64,000 bases of DNA from Xenorhabdus doucetiae (lineage in GTDB: Bacteria; Pseudomonadota; Gammaproteobacteria; Enterobacterales; Enterobacteriaceae), in contig NZ_FO704550.1 in NCBI RefSeq assembly GCF_000968195.1, forward strand, positions 806,001 through 870,000, given 5' to 3'. Below the pieces are notes generated by a model, which had not been told where the DNA came from, ran no database searches, and saw only the letters and a program-made list of their open reading frames with translations. Of the stretch, positions 44,748 to 53,198 are shown piece by piece. The stretch's first letter is position 1; each line of letters opens with the position of its first letter. Made by a program: the position numbers and the translations under genes.

Positions 44748-45335
44748 TTAACGGACGTTTTGCTTGATAAAGGTGCTGATTGACGCATCTTGAGCCATAT
44801 CTGCGATCACATCAGATAAGACTGTATTTACGGCATCAGCAATTTTTGCGTTTGTTGCACTCAATGGCCCCTGAACATTGTAGCTAGTACGATAGTTTTT
44901 GATTTGTTGACTACCGCCTTGGGCATAAGCAATGATGGAAATTTCAGCTTTTGCTGAAATATCGTGACGAAGACTGCCTTCTTTCACATCGGCATAGAGT
45001 TGGTTCACAATGACCTGCAAATTGGCATTGGCAGGCGAACCAATCATATAGCCGCGAGCCACCATTTGTTTTTCCAGGGCTTCTTGCAGTAGAAAGCGCA
45101 AATCGCGGGAAGGAACCAATGTGACCAATCGTGCATCACGATTAATTTGGGCCAGGGCTTGAGATGGACGCTGGTCGACCCCACTAATAGTGACAGTAAT
45201 CGCTTTCATGGTTGGATCGGCTGGCGGCAGGGTAATTTTGGGCGCAATGGCCAACGTATTGCTTGAGTCTGCGCAGCCAGATAATCCAGCTAAAAAGAAA
45301 AGCGTCATCAATGGCATAAGTATTTTCTTTAGCAT
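44748..45335 (-). CDS. yajG: Lipoprotein YajG
   Basis: A 195-residue precursor with lipobox LSGC near residue 21 and a YajG-family domain (TISGVDQRPSQALAQI, LQEALEKQMVARGYMI). The function is unknown; it is cotranscribed with ampG and likely anchored in the outer membrane. Confidence 0.93.
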   Translation of the reverse strand: MLKKILMPLMTLFFLAGLSGCADSSNTLAIAPKITLPPADPTMKAITVTISGVDQRPSQALAQINRDARLVTLVPSRDLRFLLQEALEKQMVARGYMIGSPANANLQVIVNQLYADVKEGSLRHDISAKAEISIIAYAQGGSQQIKNYRTSYNVQGPLSATNAKIADAVNTVLSDVIADMAQDASISTFIKQNVR

Positions 45336-45591
45336 TTGGGTTTTCTCAATTCAAGATTCAGATATTCAATATAGTAATACGGGTGGAATAAACCGCAGTA
45401 ATCATAGCATCGTCATAGGTAGCGGCATATCCCTGATGGTTGAAACCCCTGATGGTCGAAATTTAGTGAGAAATACTTCACATGAACGCGGTTAAAGAGA
45501 TTTGGTTACTCCCGATGTTATAAACCACGGGAAATAAACTAGAATCAATGATGTGGTTGATAAATAACCTTTGGTGATTTAGGAGAATGGG

Positions 45592-45915
45592 ATGGTTCGT
45601 CAAGAAATAGAAACAAAGTTACAGGCGGCATTTAAGCCTTCTCATCTGGAAGTGATTGATGAAAGTTATCGTCACAATGTGCCAGCGGGTTCTGAAAGCC
45701 ATTTTAAAATCATTGTCATCAGCAATGAATTTGTTGAACAAAGAATGCTGAGTCGCCATCGTTCAGTATATAGTGTCTTGGCTAAAGAATTAGAGGAAGG
45801 CGTACATGCGTTGGCGCTTCATACTTATACGGAAAAGGAGTGGGCTGAACTGGAAGATACCTTTTTGGCTTCTCCGGCCTGTCGTGGCGGAAGTACAACG
45901 ACGTCAAGCCTGTGA
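45592..45915 (+). CDS. bolA: BolA morphology/stress regulator
   Basis: The 107-residue protein matches E. coli BolA (105) through DESYRHNVPAGSESHFK, the FVEQRMLSRHRSVY block and VHALALHTYTEKEW. BolA binds monothiol glutaredoxins through Fe-S clusters and acts as a regulator in stationary phase. It is divergent from yajG and followed by its own terminator. Confidence 0.96.
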   Translation: MVRQEIETKLQAAFKPSHLEVIDESYRHNVPAGSESHFKIIVISNEFVEQRMLSRHRSVYSVLAKELEEGVHALALHTYTEKEWAELEDTFLASPACRGGSTTTSSL

Positions 45916-45975
45916 CTGTTTAGGATAATCAAGTAGCTTGTTTGTTATTATTTGATTCATCCAAGTTTAATTTTA

Positions 45976-46001
45976 GCTAGCAGCCTTCGGGCTGTCTTTT
46001 T
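45976..46001 (+). terminator. Terminator after bolA
   Basis: GCAGCC-TTCG-GGCTGT, a stem closed by a stable UUCG tetraloop, is followed by CTTTTTG. Confidence 0.8.
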
Positions 46002-46114
46002 GTTTATATGTATATTGCATAAACAATATCATCATAAATGATATCGTGATGTAGTCATTGAGCAACGTTTACCATATTAAGTCGACGAATCATGCATGCT
46101 TTTGTCTGCAATTC

Positions 46115-46143
46115 TCGACTCATCCTGTCTGCGTCGCTATAAT
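46115..46143 (+). promoter_or_regulatory. Probable sigma-70 promoter of tig
   Basis: A perfect -10 TATAAT at 46138-46143 is preceded, 17 bp away, by a weak -35 TCGACT at 46115-46120. It would give a leader of about 160 nt before tig. Confidence 0.5.
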
Positions 46144-46310
46144 GTTGCGTCTAAATTTTTAGAATGGTTTCGGGACGCTTCTGATCACAGGGATTCTCGG
46201 TTTTTTAATGCGACCGCCCCGGTTCTTAAAGAGTACTGTAATTAGCTTGTGATAAGCATTACAGTCATTCTGAAGTTGACCGAGCACTATGATTTTTTTG
46301 AGGTAACAAG

Positions 46311-47615
46311 ATGCAAGTTTCTGTTGAAACCACTCAAGGCCTTGGGCGTCGTGTGTCAATCACCGTTCCTGCTGCCGATATCGAAAAAGCAGTTAACAGT
46401 GAACTGGTTAATGTAGCAAAGAAAGTCCGTATCGACGGCTTTCGTAAGGGCAAAGTGCCAATGAAGATCGTTAAGCAGCGTTACGGCGCTTCTGTTCTTC
46501 AGGATGTTCTGGGTGATCTGATGCAGCGCAATTTCATCAATGCGATCATTGAGCAGAAAATCAATCCAGCAGGCGCACCAAGCTACAAACCTGAACAGTT
46601 TAAAGAAGGCGAAGACTTCACTTACGCTGTTGAATTTGAAGTCTATCCAGAAATTGAACTGAAAGGTCTGGAAGAAATCGAAGTCGAAAAACCGGTTGTT
46701 GAAGTTAAAGATGCAGATGTTGACAACATGCTGGACACACTGCGCAAACAGCAAGCAAATTGGAAAGAAACCGATGAAGCAGCGACTGCGGAAGATCGCG
46801 TCACTGTTGATTTCACGGGTTCCATTGATGGTGAAGAGTTCGAAGGCGGTAAATCAACCGATTTCGTTCTGGCAATGGGCCAGGGTCGTATGATCCCAGG
46901 TTTTGAAGACGGTGTTGTTGGCCACAAAGCCGGTGAAGAATTTACTATCGATGTGACTTTCCCGGAAGATTACCATGCAGAAAATCTGAAAGGCAAAGTG
47001 GCGAAGTTCGTGATCAACCTGAAAAAAGTTGAACAGCGTGAACTGCCAGAGCTGACTGAAGAATTCATCAAGCGTTTTGGTATTTCTGATAGTACCGTTG
47101 AAGGTTTGCGTGCCGAAGTTCGTAAGAATATGGAACGTGAACTGAAAAATGCGGTTCGTAACAACATCAAAACTCAGGTTCTTGACGGTCTGGTTAAGGC
47201 TAACGAAATTGAAGTTCCTGCGGCAGTGGTTGATGGTGAAATCGATGTACTGCGCCGTCAGGCTGCCCAACGTTTTGGCGGCAACGAAAAACAAGCTCTT
47301 GAACTGCCACGTGAACTGTTTGAAGAGCAGGCAAAACGCCGCGTTGTTGTTGGCTTGCTGTTAGGCGAAGTTATCAGCAGCAATGAGCTGAAAGTCGAAG
47401 AAGATCGCGTGACTACGTTGATCGAAGAAATGGCGGCAGCTTATGAAGATCCAAAAGAAGTTGTTGAATACTACAGTAAAAACAAAGAAATGATGGACAG
47501 CGTTCGCAACATTGCTCTGGAAGAGCAGGCTGTTGAACTTGTTCTGAGCAAAGCTAAAGTTTCTGAAAAAGAAACTGGCTTTAATGATCTTATGAACCAA
47601 AATCAATGGGCATAA
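46311..47615 (+). CDS. tig: Trigger factor, ribosome-bound chaperone
   Basis: Trigger factor meets nascent chains at the ribosome exit. The 434-residue protein (E. coli 432) has the ribosome-binding signature DGFRKGKVPMKIV near residues 43-55, a FKBP-like peptidyl-prolyl isomerase domain (about 150-245, with FVLAMGQGRMIPGFEDG), and a C-terminal helical chaperone domain. TTGAGGTAAC precedes the ATG. It heads the tig-clpP-clpX-lon region as in E. coli. Confidence 0.97.
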   Translation: MQVSVETTQGLGRRVSITVPAADIEKAVNSELVNVAKKVRIDGFRKGKVPMKIVKQRYGASVLQDVLGDLMQRNFINAIIEQKINPAGAPSYKPEQFKEGEDFTYAVEFEVYPEIELKGLEEIEVEKPVVEVKDADVDNMLDTLRKQQANWKETDEAATAEDRVTVDFTGSIDGEEFEGGKSTDFVLAMGQGRMIPGFEDGVVGHKAGEEFTIDVTFPEDYHAENLKGKVAKFVINLKKVEQRELPELTEEFIKRFGISDSTVEGLRAEVRKNMERELKNAVRNNIKTQVLDGLVKANEIEVPAAVVDGEIDVLRRQAAQRFGGNEKQALELPRELFEEQAKRRVVVGLLLGEVISSNELKVEEDRVTTLIEEMAAAYEDPKEVVEYYSKNKEMMDSVRNIALEEQAVELVLSKAKVSEKETGFNDLMNQNQWA

Positions 47616-47676
47616 GTTTCATTTATTGATTGCCTGAGATGATGAAACCTCGCACTCAATGAAGCAAACCGAAGTA

Positions 47677-47708
47677 AACCCGCAGGCTATGCTTGCGGGT
47701 TTTTTTAT
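47677..47708 (+). terminator. Terminator after tig
   Basis: AACCCGCA and its complement form a stem that runs into a T7 tract, 60 nt past the tig stop codon. Confidence 0.9.
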
Positions 47709-47886
47709 TGTTCTTGAAAAAAACAGATTTAACCTCATATCCTTTCTTACTATTATGTAAGAGCTTACTACTTTTTAGAAGGGGGAGGCCCCCTTGTTAG
47801 TTAACTTTGGATCATGGTCATCATCGCTTATCTCAAGTAGAATCAGTTATGAATGGCACCAGCGTGAGTTCTATTAGGAGACGGAA

Positions 47887-48510
47887 ATGTCATACAGTGG
47901 CAAGCAAGATCAATATGCACCTAACATGTCTTTGGTGCCGATGGTGGTTGAACAAACAGCACGTGGAGAGCGTGCATTTGATATCTACTCCCGCTTATTG
48001 AAAGAGCGTATTATTTTTCTAACTGGGCCTGTTGAAGATCATATGGCGAACTTGATCGTTGCCCAAATGTTATTCTTGGAAGCAGAAAACCCAGAAAAAG
48101 ATATTCATTTATATATCAACTCACCAGGTGGGGTTATTACGGCAGGTATGTCTATTTATGACACGATGCAGTTTATCAAACCTGATGTGAGTACTATTTG
48201 TATGGGACAGGCCTGTTCAATGGGAGCATTCCTGCTGACCGCTGGCGCACAAGGGAAGCGTTTTTGTCTGCCAAATTCCAGAGTTATGATTCACCAGCCA
48301 CTGGGTGGTTTCCAGGGACAGGCGACTGATATTGAAATTCATGCGCAGGAAATACTCAAAGTTAAAGCTCGTATGAACGAATTGATGGCAAAACATACCG
48401 GACAATCACTTGAGAAAATCATTGGAGATACAGAACGCGATCGTTTCTTGTCAGCCGAGGAAGCTGTAGGATACGGATTGGTTGATAGTATTTTCACTCA
48501 ACGTAACTAA
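47887..48510 (+). CDS. clpP: ATP-dependent Clp protease proteolytic subunit
   Basis: ClpP forms the 14-mer chamber that degrades proteins fed by ClpX or ClpA. The 207-residue protein has the catalytic Ser in GQACSMGAFLL, His in MIHQPLGG and Asp further on, with NSPGGVITAGMSIYDTM. TAGGAGACGGAA precedes the ATG. Upstream (47779-47795) a G5/C5 hairpin lies in the leader. It is 150 nt before clpX. Confidence 0.97.
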   Translation: MSYSGKQDQYAPNMSLVPMVVEQTARGERAFDIYSRLLKERIIFLTGPVEDHMANLIVAQMLFLEAENPEKDIHLYINSPGGVITAGMSIYDTMQFIKPDVSTICMGQACSMGAFLLTAGAQGKRFCLPNSRVMIHQPLGGFQGQATDIEIHAQEILKVKARMNELMAKHTGQSLEKIIGDTERDRFLSAEEAVGYGLVDSIFTQRN

Positions 48511-48660
48511 TTATTAATAATTACTTTATTACTCCGATGCTAGCCTTTCTCTAAGCGTTTCTTGATGTTGACGCTAAACGAGTCGGAGTGGAGTAATGAC
48601 AGCGTTTTTCCTGTTATGCCAGACAAACTGGGATAACAGTTCATAAAGTGAGGTTGACTG

Positions 48661-49932
48661 ATGACAGATAAGCGCAAAGACGGTTCAGGAAAGCTGCTGT
48701 ATTGCTCTTTCTGCGGGAAAAGCCAACATGAAGTACGGAAATTAATCGCTGGCCCGTCAGTGTATATCTGCGATGAATGTGTCGATTTATGTAATGATAT
48801 CATTCGCGAAGAAATTAAGGAGCTAGTACCACATCGTGAGCGTAGCGCATTGCCTACTCCTCATGAAATTCGCCAACACTTGGATGATTATGTTATCGGC
48901 CAGGAAACAGCGAAAAAGGTGTTAGCAGTTGCGGTTTATAACCATTACAAGAGACTACGTAATGGTGACGCCACTAACGGTGTGGAACTCGGCAAAAGTA
49001 ATATTCTGTTGATTGGCCCGACAGGTAGCGGTAAGACGTTGTTGGCCGAGACATTAGCTCGCTATTTAGACGTCCCGTTTACGATGGCTGACGCCACGAC
49101 ATTGACCGAAGCGGGTTATGTTGGGGAAGATGTAGAAAATATTATCCAGAAACTTCTGCAAAAATGTGACTACGACGTGCAGAAAGCACAACGTGGTATC
49201 GTGTATATTGATGAAATAGATAAAATTTCTCGTAAATCTGATAACCCTTCAATTACTCGCGATGTATCGGGAGAAGGGGTTCAGCAGGCTCTGTTGAAAC
49301 TGATTGAAGGCACGGTGGCGGCGGTTCCACCTCAAGGTGGCCGTAAGCACCCACAGCAGGAATTTTTGCAAGTCGATACTTCCAAGATCCTGTTTATCTG
49401 TGGCGGTGCGTTTGCTGGTTTGGATAAAGTTGTCAGCCAGCGTTTGAATATCAGTTCAGGCATTGGTTTTAGTGCTAAAGTTAAAGGTGAATCGGAGAAA
49501 GCAACAGAAGGCGAATTGCTGTCTCAGGTTGAACCGGAAGATTTGATCAAATTTGGGTTAATTCCTGAATTTATCGGTCGTCTGCCCGTTGTAGCAACGC
49601 TGACTGAACTGAGTGAAGATGCATTGATTCAAATCCTACAGGAACCGAAAAATGCGTTGACGAAACAGTATCAGGCCCTGTTTAACCTTGAGGGTGTTGA
49701 GCTGGAGTTCAGAAAAGAAGCACTGACTGCCATAGCGAAAAAGGCTATGGCGCGTAAAACCGGTGCCCGTGGTCTTCGTTCCATTGTTGAAGGTGCTTTA
49801 CTGGATACAATGTACGATCTGCCATCGATGGAACATGTAGAGAAAGTTGTCGTTGATGAAACAGTTGTTGAAGATAACTCCGCACCATTATTGATATATA
49901 GCAAGCCGGATGCCCAAGTTTCTGGTGAGTGA
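48661..49932 (+). CDS. clpX: ATP-dependent Clp protease ATP-binding subunit ClpX
   Basis: The AAA+ unfoldase partner of ClpP. The 423-residue protein has an N-terminal zinc domain (CSFCGK and CDECVDLC, residues about 15-40), Walker A GPTGSGKT, Walker B VYIDEIDKI, the pore loop GYVGEDVEN and the ClpP-contacting IGF loop (GIGFSAKV). It is the same size as E. coli ClpX (424). Confidence 0.97.
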   Translation: MTDKRKDGSGKLLYCSFCGKSQHEVRKLIAGPSVYICDECVDLCNDIIREEIKELVPHRERSALPTPHEIRQHLDDYVIGQETAKKVLAVAVYNHYKRLRNGDATNGVELGKSNILLIGPTGSGKTLLAETLARYLDVPFTMADATTLTEAGYVGEDVENIIQKLLQKCDYDVQKAQRGIVYIDEIDKISRKSDNPSITRDVSGEGVQQALLKLIEGTVAAVPPQGGRKHPQQEFLQVDTSKILFICGGAFAGLDKVVSQRLNISSGIGFSAKVKGESEKATEGELLSQVEPEDLIKFGLIPEFIGRLPVVATLTELSEDALIQILQEPKNALTKQYQALFNLEGVELEFRKEALTAIAKKAMARKTGARGLRSIVEGALLDTMYDLPSMEHVEKVVVDETVVEDNSAPLLIYSKPDAQVSGE

Positions 49933-49973
49933 AGAAATGGGGTAGGAAGTGCTGATTATCAAGACGCATTGAA

Positions 49974-50009
49974 AAAACAAATGAGGGGTTCTCCCTCATT
50001 TTGTTTTTT
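49974..50009 (+). terminator. Terminator after clpX
   Basis: A GAGGG/CCCTC core flanked by A-rich and T-rich arms (AACAAAT against ATTTTGTT) ends in TTTTTTG, 42 nt after the clpX stop. Confidence 0.8.
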
Positions 50010-50021
50010 GCAGACATAGGC

Positions 50022-50050
50022 TATTGAATGTCAGATTCCTGTCCCCATAT
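50022..50050 (+). promoter_or_regulatory. Sigma-32 (heat-shock) promoter of lon
   Basis: TATTGAA at 50022-50028 and CCCCATAT at 50043-50050, 14 bp apart, fit the sigma-32 consensus (CTTGAAA, 13-14 bp, CCCCATNT) and resemble the E. coli lon heat-shock promoter. A 9-bp hairpin (50074-50097) follows in the leader. Confidence 0.7.
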
Positions 50051-50137
50051 ATTTTGTATTCTTTGAAGTGAAACTCGTGAAAACCGTGTTTCACGAGATT
50101 CCTAAAACTGGCGAAAGCTAAACGAAGAGAGAGCTCT

Positions 50138-52492
50138 ATGAATCCTGAGCGTTCCGAACGCATAGAAATCCCTGTATTGCCTTTGCGCGATGTAGTGGTT
50201 TACCCACATATGGTGATCCCTCTGTTTGTTGGGCGTGAGAAGTCGATTCATTGCCTGGAAGCAGCAATGGAGCATGACAAACAAGTCATGTTGGTCGCGC
50301 AAAAAGAAGCATCTACTGATGAGCCGGGAGTCAATGATCTTTTCTCCGTAGGTACAGTGGCTTCTGTGTTACAGATGTTAAAGTTGCCGGATGGCACAGT
50401 CAAAGTGCTGGTTGAAGGCTTGCAGCGCGCTCGCATTACCACGTTGACGGATAATGGCGAATATTTTTATGCACAAGTTGAGTACCTTGAATCCTCTGAC
50501 GTTGATGAACGTGAGCAAGAAGTTCTGGTAAGAACAGCGATTAATCAGTTTGAAGGTTATGTCAAACTGAACAAAAAAATCCCACCAGAAGTCTTGACAT
50601 CGTTGCACAGTATTGAAGATGCGGCAAAATTGGCAGATACCATCGCTGCACATATGCCTTTGAAAATCAACGATAAGCAGGCAGTTTTAGAAATGTCTGA
50701 TATTGTTGAGCGTATCGAATATCTGATTGCCATGATGGAATCAGAAATCGATCTGCTACAGGTAGAAAAACGTATCCGCAATCGCGTTAAAAAACAGATG
50801 GAAAAAAGCCAGCGCGAATACTACCTGAATGAGCAAATGAAAGCGATTCAGAAAGAATTGGGTGAGATGGATGATGCACCTGATGAATATGAGACGCTGA
50901 AGCTCAAGATCGAAGACGCGAAGATGCCAAAAGAGGCACGCGAAAAAGCCGAAGCTGAGTTGCAGAAATTAAAAATGATGTCTCCGATGTCAGCCGAAGC
51001 AACGGTTGTTCGCAGTTATATTGACTGGATGGTACAAGTTCCTTGGGTTGCGCGTAGCAAGGTAAAAAAAGATTTAGTCAAAGCGCAGGAAGTGCTGGAT
51101 ACAGACCATTATGGTTTGGAGCGCGTTAAAGAGCGTATTCTTGAATATCTTGCGGTACAGAGCCGCATTAGCAAGATCAAGGGGCCAATACTCTGCCTGG
51201 TAGGGCCTCCTGGGGTGGGAAAAACCTCATTGGGTCGTTCTATCGCACGTGCAACGGGGCGTAAATATGTGCGTATGGCATTGGGTGGTGTACGCGATGA
51301 AGCGGAGATCCGAGGTCATCGTCGTACCTATATTGGTTCAATGCCGGGCAAATTAATCCAGAAAATGTCCAAGATAGGGGTTAAAAATCCACTGTTCTTA
51401 TTGGATGAAATTGACAAAATGTCATCCGATATGCGTGGTGACCCAGCTTCAGCATTGTTAGAAGTGCTTGATCCTGAACAAAACATCGCATTTAACGATC
51501 ATTACCTTGAAGTTGATTACGATCTCTCCGATGTCATGTTCGTGGCAACATCTAACTCCATGAATATTCCCGCCCCCTTGTTGGATCGCATGGAAGTTAT
51601 TCGTCTATCGGGCTATACCGAAGATGAAAAATTGAATATTGCCAAACGTCATCTGCTGCCGAAACAGATTGAGCGCAACGCCCTGAAAAAAGGTGAACTG
51701 ACTATCGATGATGGTGCAATTATTGGCATTATCCGTTACTACACGCGTGAAGCTGGCGTTCGTAGTTTGGAGCGTGAAATCTCTAAATTGTGTCGTAAGG
51801 CGGTCAAAGCATTACTGATGGATAAAAAACTTAAGCACATCGAAATCAACGCGGATAATTTGAAAGAGTATCTGGGTGTGCAACGAGTGGATTATGGCCG
51901 TGCTGATACAGAAAACCGGGTGGGTCAGGTAACCGGTCTGGCGTGGACAGAAGTGGGTGGTGATTTGCTGACGATTGAAACTGCCAGTGTACCAGGTAAA
52001 GGTAAATTGACTTATACCGGATCACTGGGTGAAGTGATGCAGGAATCTATCCAAGCGGCGTTGACCGTTGTTCGGGCTCGTGCTGATAAGCTGGGCATCA
52101 GTGCTGACTTCCATGAAAAACGTGATATCCATGTTCATGTGCCGGAAGGCGCGACACCTAAAGATGGCCCAAGTGCGGGAATTGCAATGTGTACCGCATT
52201 GGTTTCCTGCCTGACAGGTAATCCAGTTCGCGCTGATGTGGCTATGACAGGGGAAATTACTCTGCGTGGTTTAGTTCTGCCAATCGGTGGACTGAAAGAA
52301 AAATTACTGGCGGCGCACCGTGGGGGAATAAAAACGGTTTTGATCCCGGATGACAATAAACGCGATCTGGAAGAGATCCCACAGAATGTGATCCAAGACT
52401 TGGAGATCCACCCCGTTAAGCGTATAGAAGATGTTCTATCTATTGCTTTGCAGGAACCCGCGTTTGGTGCAGAAATAGTATCACTAAAGTAG
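50138..52492 (+). CDS. lon: ATP-dependent protease Lon
   Basis: Lon degrades misfolded proteins and regulators such as SulA and RcsA. The 784-residue protein equals E. coli Lon: N-terminal substrate domain (PVLPLRDVVVYPHMVIPLFV), AAA+ module with Walker A GPPGVGKTS (near 356) and Walker B LFLLDEIDKM, and the Ser-Lys protease domain with catalytic Ser in KDGPSAGIAMC (near 679) and Lys in GGLKEKLLAA (near 722). Confidence 0.98.
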   Translation: MNPERSERIEIPVLPLRDVVVYPHMVIPLFVGREKSIHCLEAAMEHDKQVMLVAQKEASTDEPGVNDLFSVGTVASVLQMLKLPDGTVKVLVEGLQRARITTLTDNGEYFYAQVEYLESSDVDEREQEVLVRTAINQFEGYVKLNKKIPPEVLTSLHSIEDAAKLADTIAAHMPLKINDKQAVLEMSDIVERIEYLIAMMESEIDLLQVEKRIRNRVKKQMEKSQREYYLNEQMKAIQKELGEMDDAPDEYETLKLKIEDAKMPKEAREKAEAELQKLKMMSPMSAEATVVRSYIDWMVQVPWVARSKVKKDLVKAQEVLDTDHYGLERVKERILEYLAVQSRISKIKGPILCLVGPPGVGKTSLGRSIARATGRKYVRMALGGVRDEAEIRGHRRTYIGSMPGKLIQKMSKIGVKNPLFLLDEIDKMSSDMRGDPASALLEVLDPEQNIAFNDHYLEVDYDLSDVMFVATSNSMNIPAPLLDRMEVIRLSGYTEDEKLNIAKRHLLPKQIERNALKKGELTIDDGAIIGIIRYYTREAGVRSLEREISKLCRKAVKALLMDKKLKHIEINADNLKEYLGVQRVDYGRADTENRVGQVTGLAWTEVGGDLLTIETASVPGKGKLTYTGSLGEVMQESIQAALTVVRARADKLGISADFHEKRDIHVHVPEGATPKDGPSAGIAMCTALVSCLTGNPVRADVAMTGEITLRGLVLPIGGLKEKLLAAHRGGIKTVLIPDDNKRDLEEIPQNVIQDLEIHPVKRIEDVLSIALQEPAFGAEIVSLK

Positions 52493-52548
52493 TATCACTA
52501 AGATAGTACAAAAATAGTGAGCTAACTCAAGAACTGTATATAAAATTC

Positions 52549-52586
52549 AGGTTGGTGAGTGAATTCAGACTTGCCAGCCTTTTTTT
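52549..52586 (+). terminator. Terminator after lon
   Basis: An 11-bp stem with G-U pairs (arms 52549-52559 and 52570-52580) and a 10-nt loop is followed by seven T residues. Confidence 0.85.
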
Positions 52587-52748
52587 GTGTCATTAAGTTA
52601 GATTAGTCTGATTATCTGATTAAATATTTTGCTGTTCCATGATTTCTTGCTAATACTGGAAAGGGTTGATATGACGGCATAACTGCCGTGTTATCCGTTA
52701 TAAATCAGTTTCCGTTACGATAGTAAAACTAAAATGGGGATGATAAGA

Positions 52749-53024
52749 GTGAATAAGTCACAACTGATCGACAAAATTGCTGCTGACGTAAACATTTCTA
52801 AGGCAGCAGCCGGACGTGTAGTAGATGCATTCATTTCTTCAGTATCTGGTGTATTGAAAAACGGTGATGATGTCGCTTTAGTGGGGTTCGGCACGTTTAC
52901 TGTGCGTGAGCGAGCTGCACGTACAGGGCGTAACCCTCAGACAGGCAAGGCAATCAAGATAGCAGCAGCAAAAGTCCCTGCTTTCCGGGCTGGAAAGGGT
53001 TTAAAAGATGCTGTTAATGGTTAA
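52749..53024 (+). CDS. hupB: DNA-binding protein HU-beta
   Basis: A nucleoid protein that bends DNA as HU alpha-beta. From GTG 52749 (GGGGA upstream) it is 91 residues with NKSQLIDKIAADVNISKAAA, VGFGTFTVRERAARTGRNPQ and the terminal FRAGKGLKDAVNG, nearly identical in layout to E. coli HupB (90). The five codons before GTG are not part of the family. Confidence 0.96.
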   Translation: MNKSQLIDKIAADVNISKAAAGRVVDAFISSVSGVLKNGDDVALVGFGTFTVRERAARTGRNPQTGKAIKIAAAKVPAFRAGKGLKDAVNG

Positions 53025-53101
53025 TGAGCAGGAAACCGGCTCTGGTTCTTGTTATTACGATAAACTTCAACTGACTAGCCCGTATTGATAGGCTAGAATA
53101 T

Positions 53102-53132
53102 AAGCGCATCAACTGATTGGTGCGCTTTTTTT
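53102..53132 (+). terminator. Terminator after hupB
   Basis: AAGCGCATCAA-CTGA-TTGGTGCGCTT forms an 11-bp stem followed by a T tract. Confidence 0.9.
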
Positions 53133-53198
53133 CTCTTAGCGTTTGAATTAGCGTAATATGACAGTTTCTTTTTCACTAAAGCGGAGTTTTACGTCTTT

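Larger units (their letters stand above)
45916..46310. other. Intergenic region bolA-tig
   Basis: The 395-bp gap holds the bolA terminator and the tig promoter region. A short palindromic stretch near 46025-46050 and AT-rich sequence fill the rest. No gene is visible. Confidence 0.6.

Noticed and set aside
46020..46060. AT-rich palindromic stretch in the bolA-tig gap as an attachment site or repeat
   Set aside because: Short imperfect symmetry only, with no second copy in the window.
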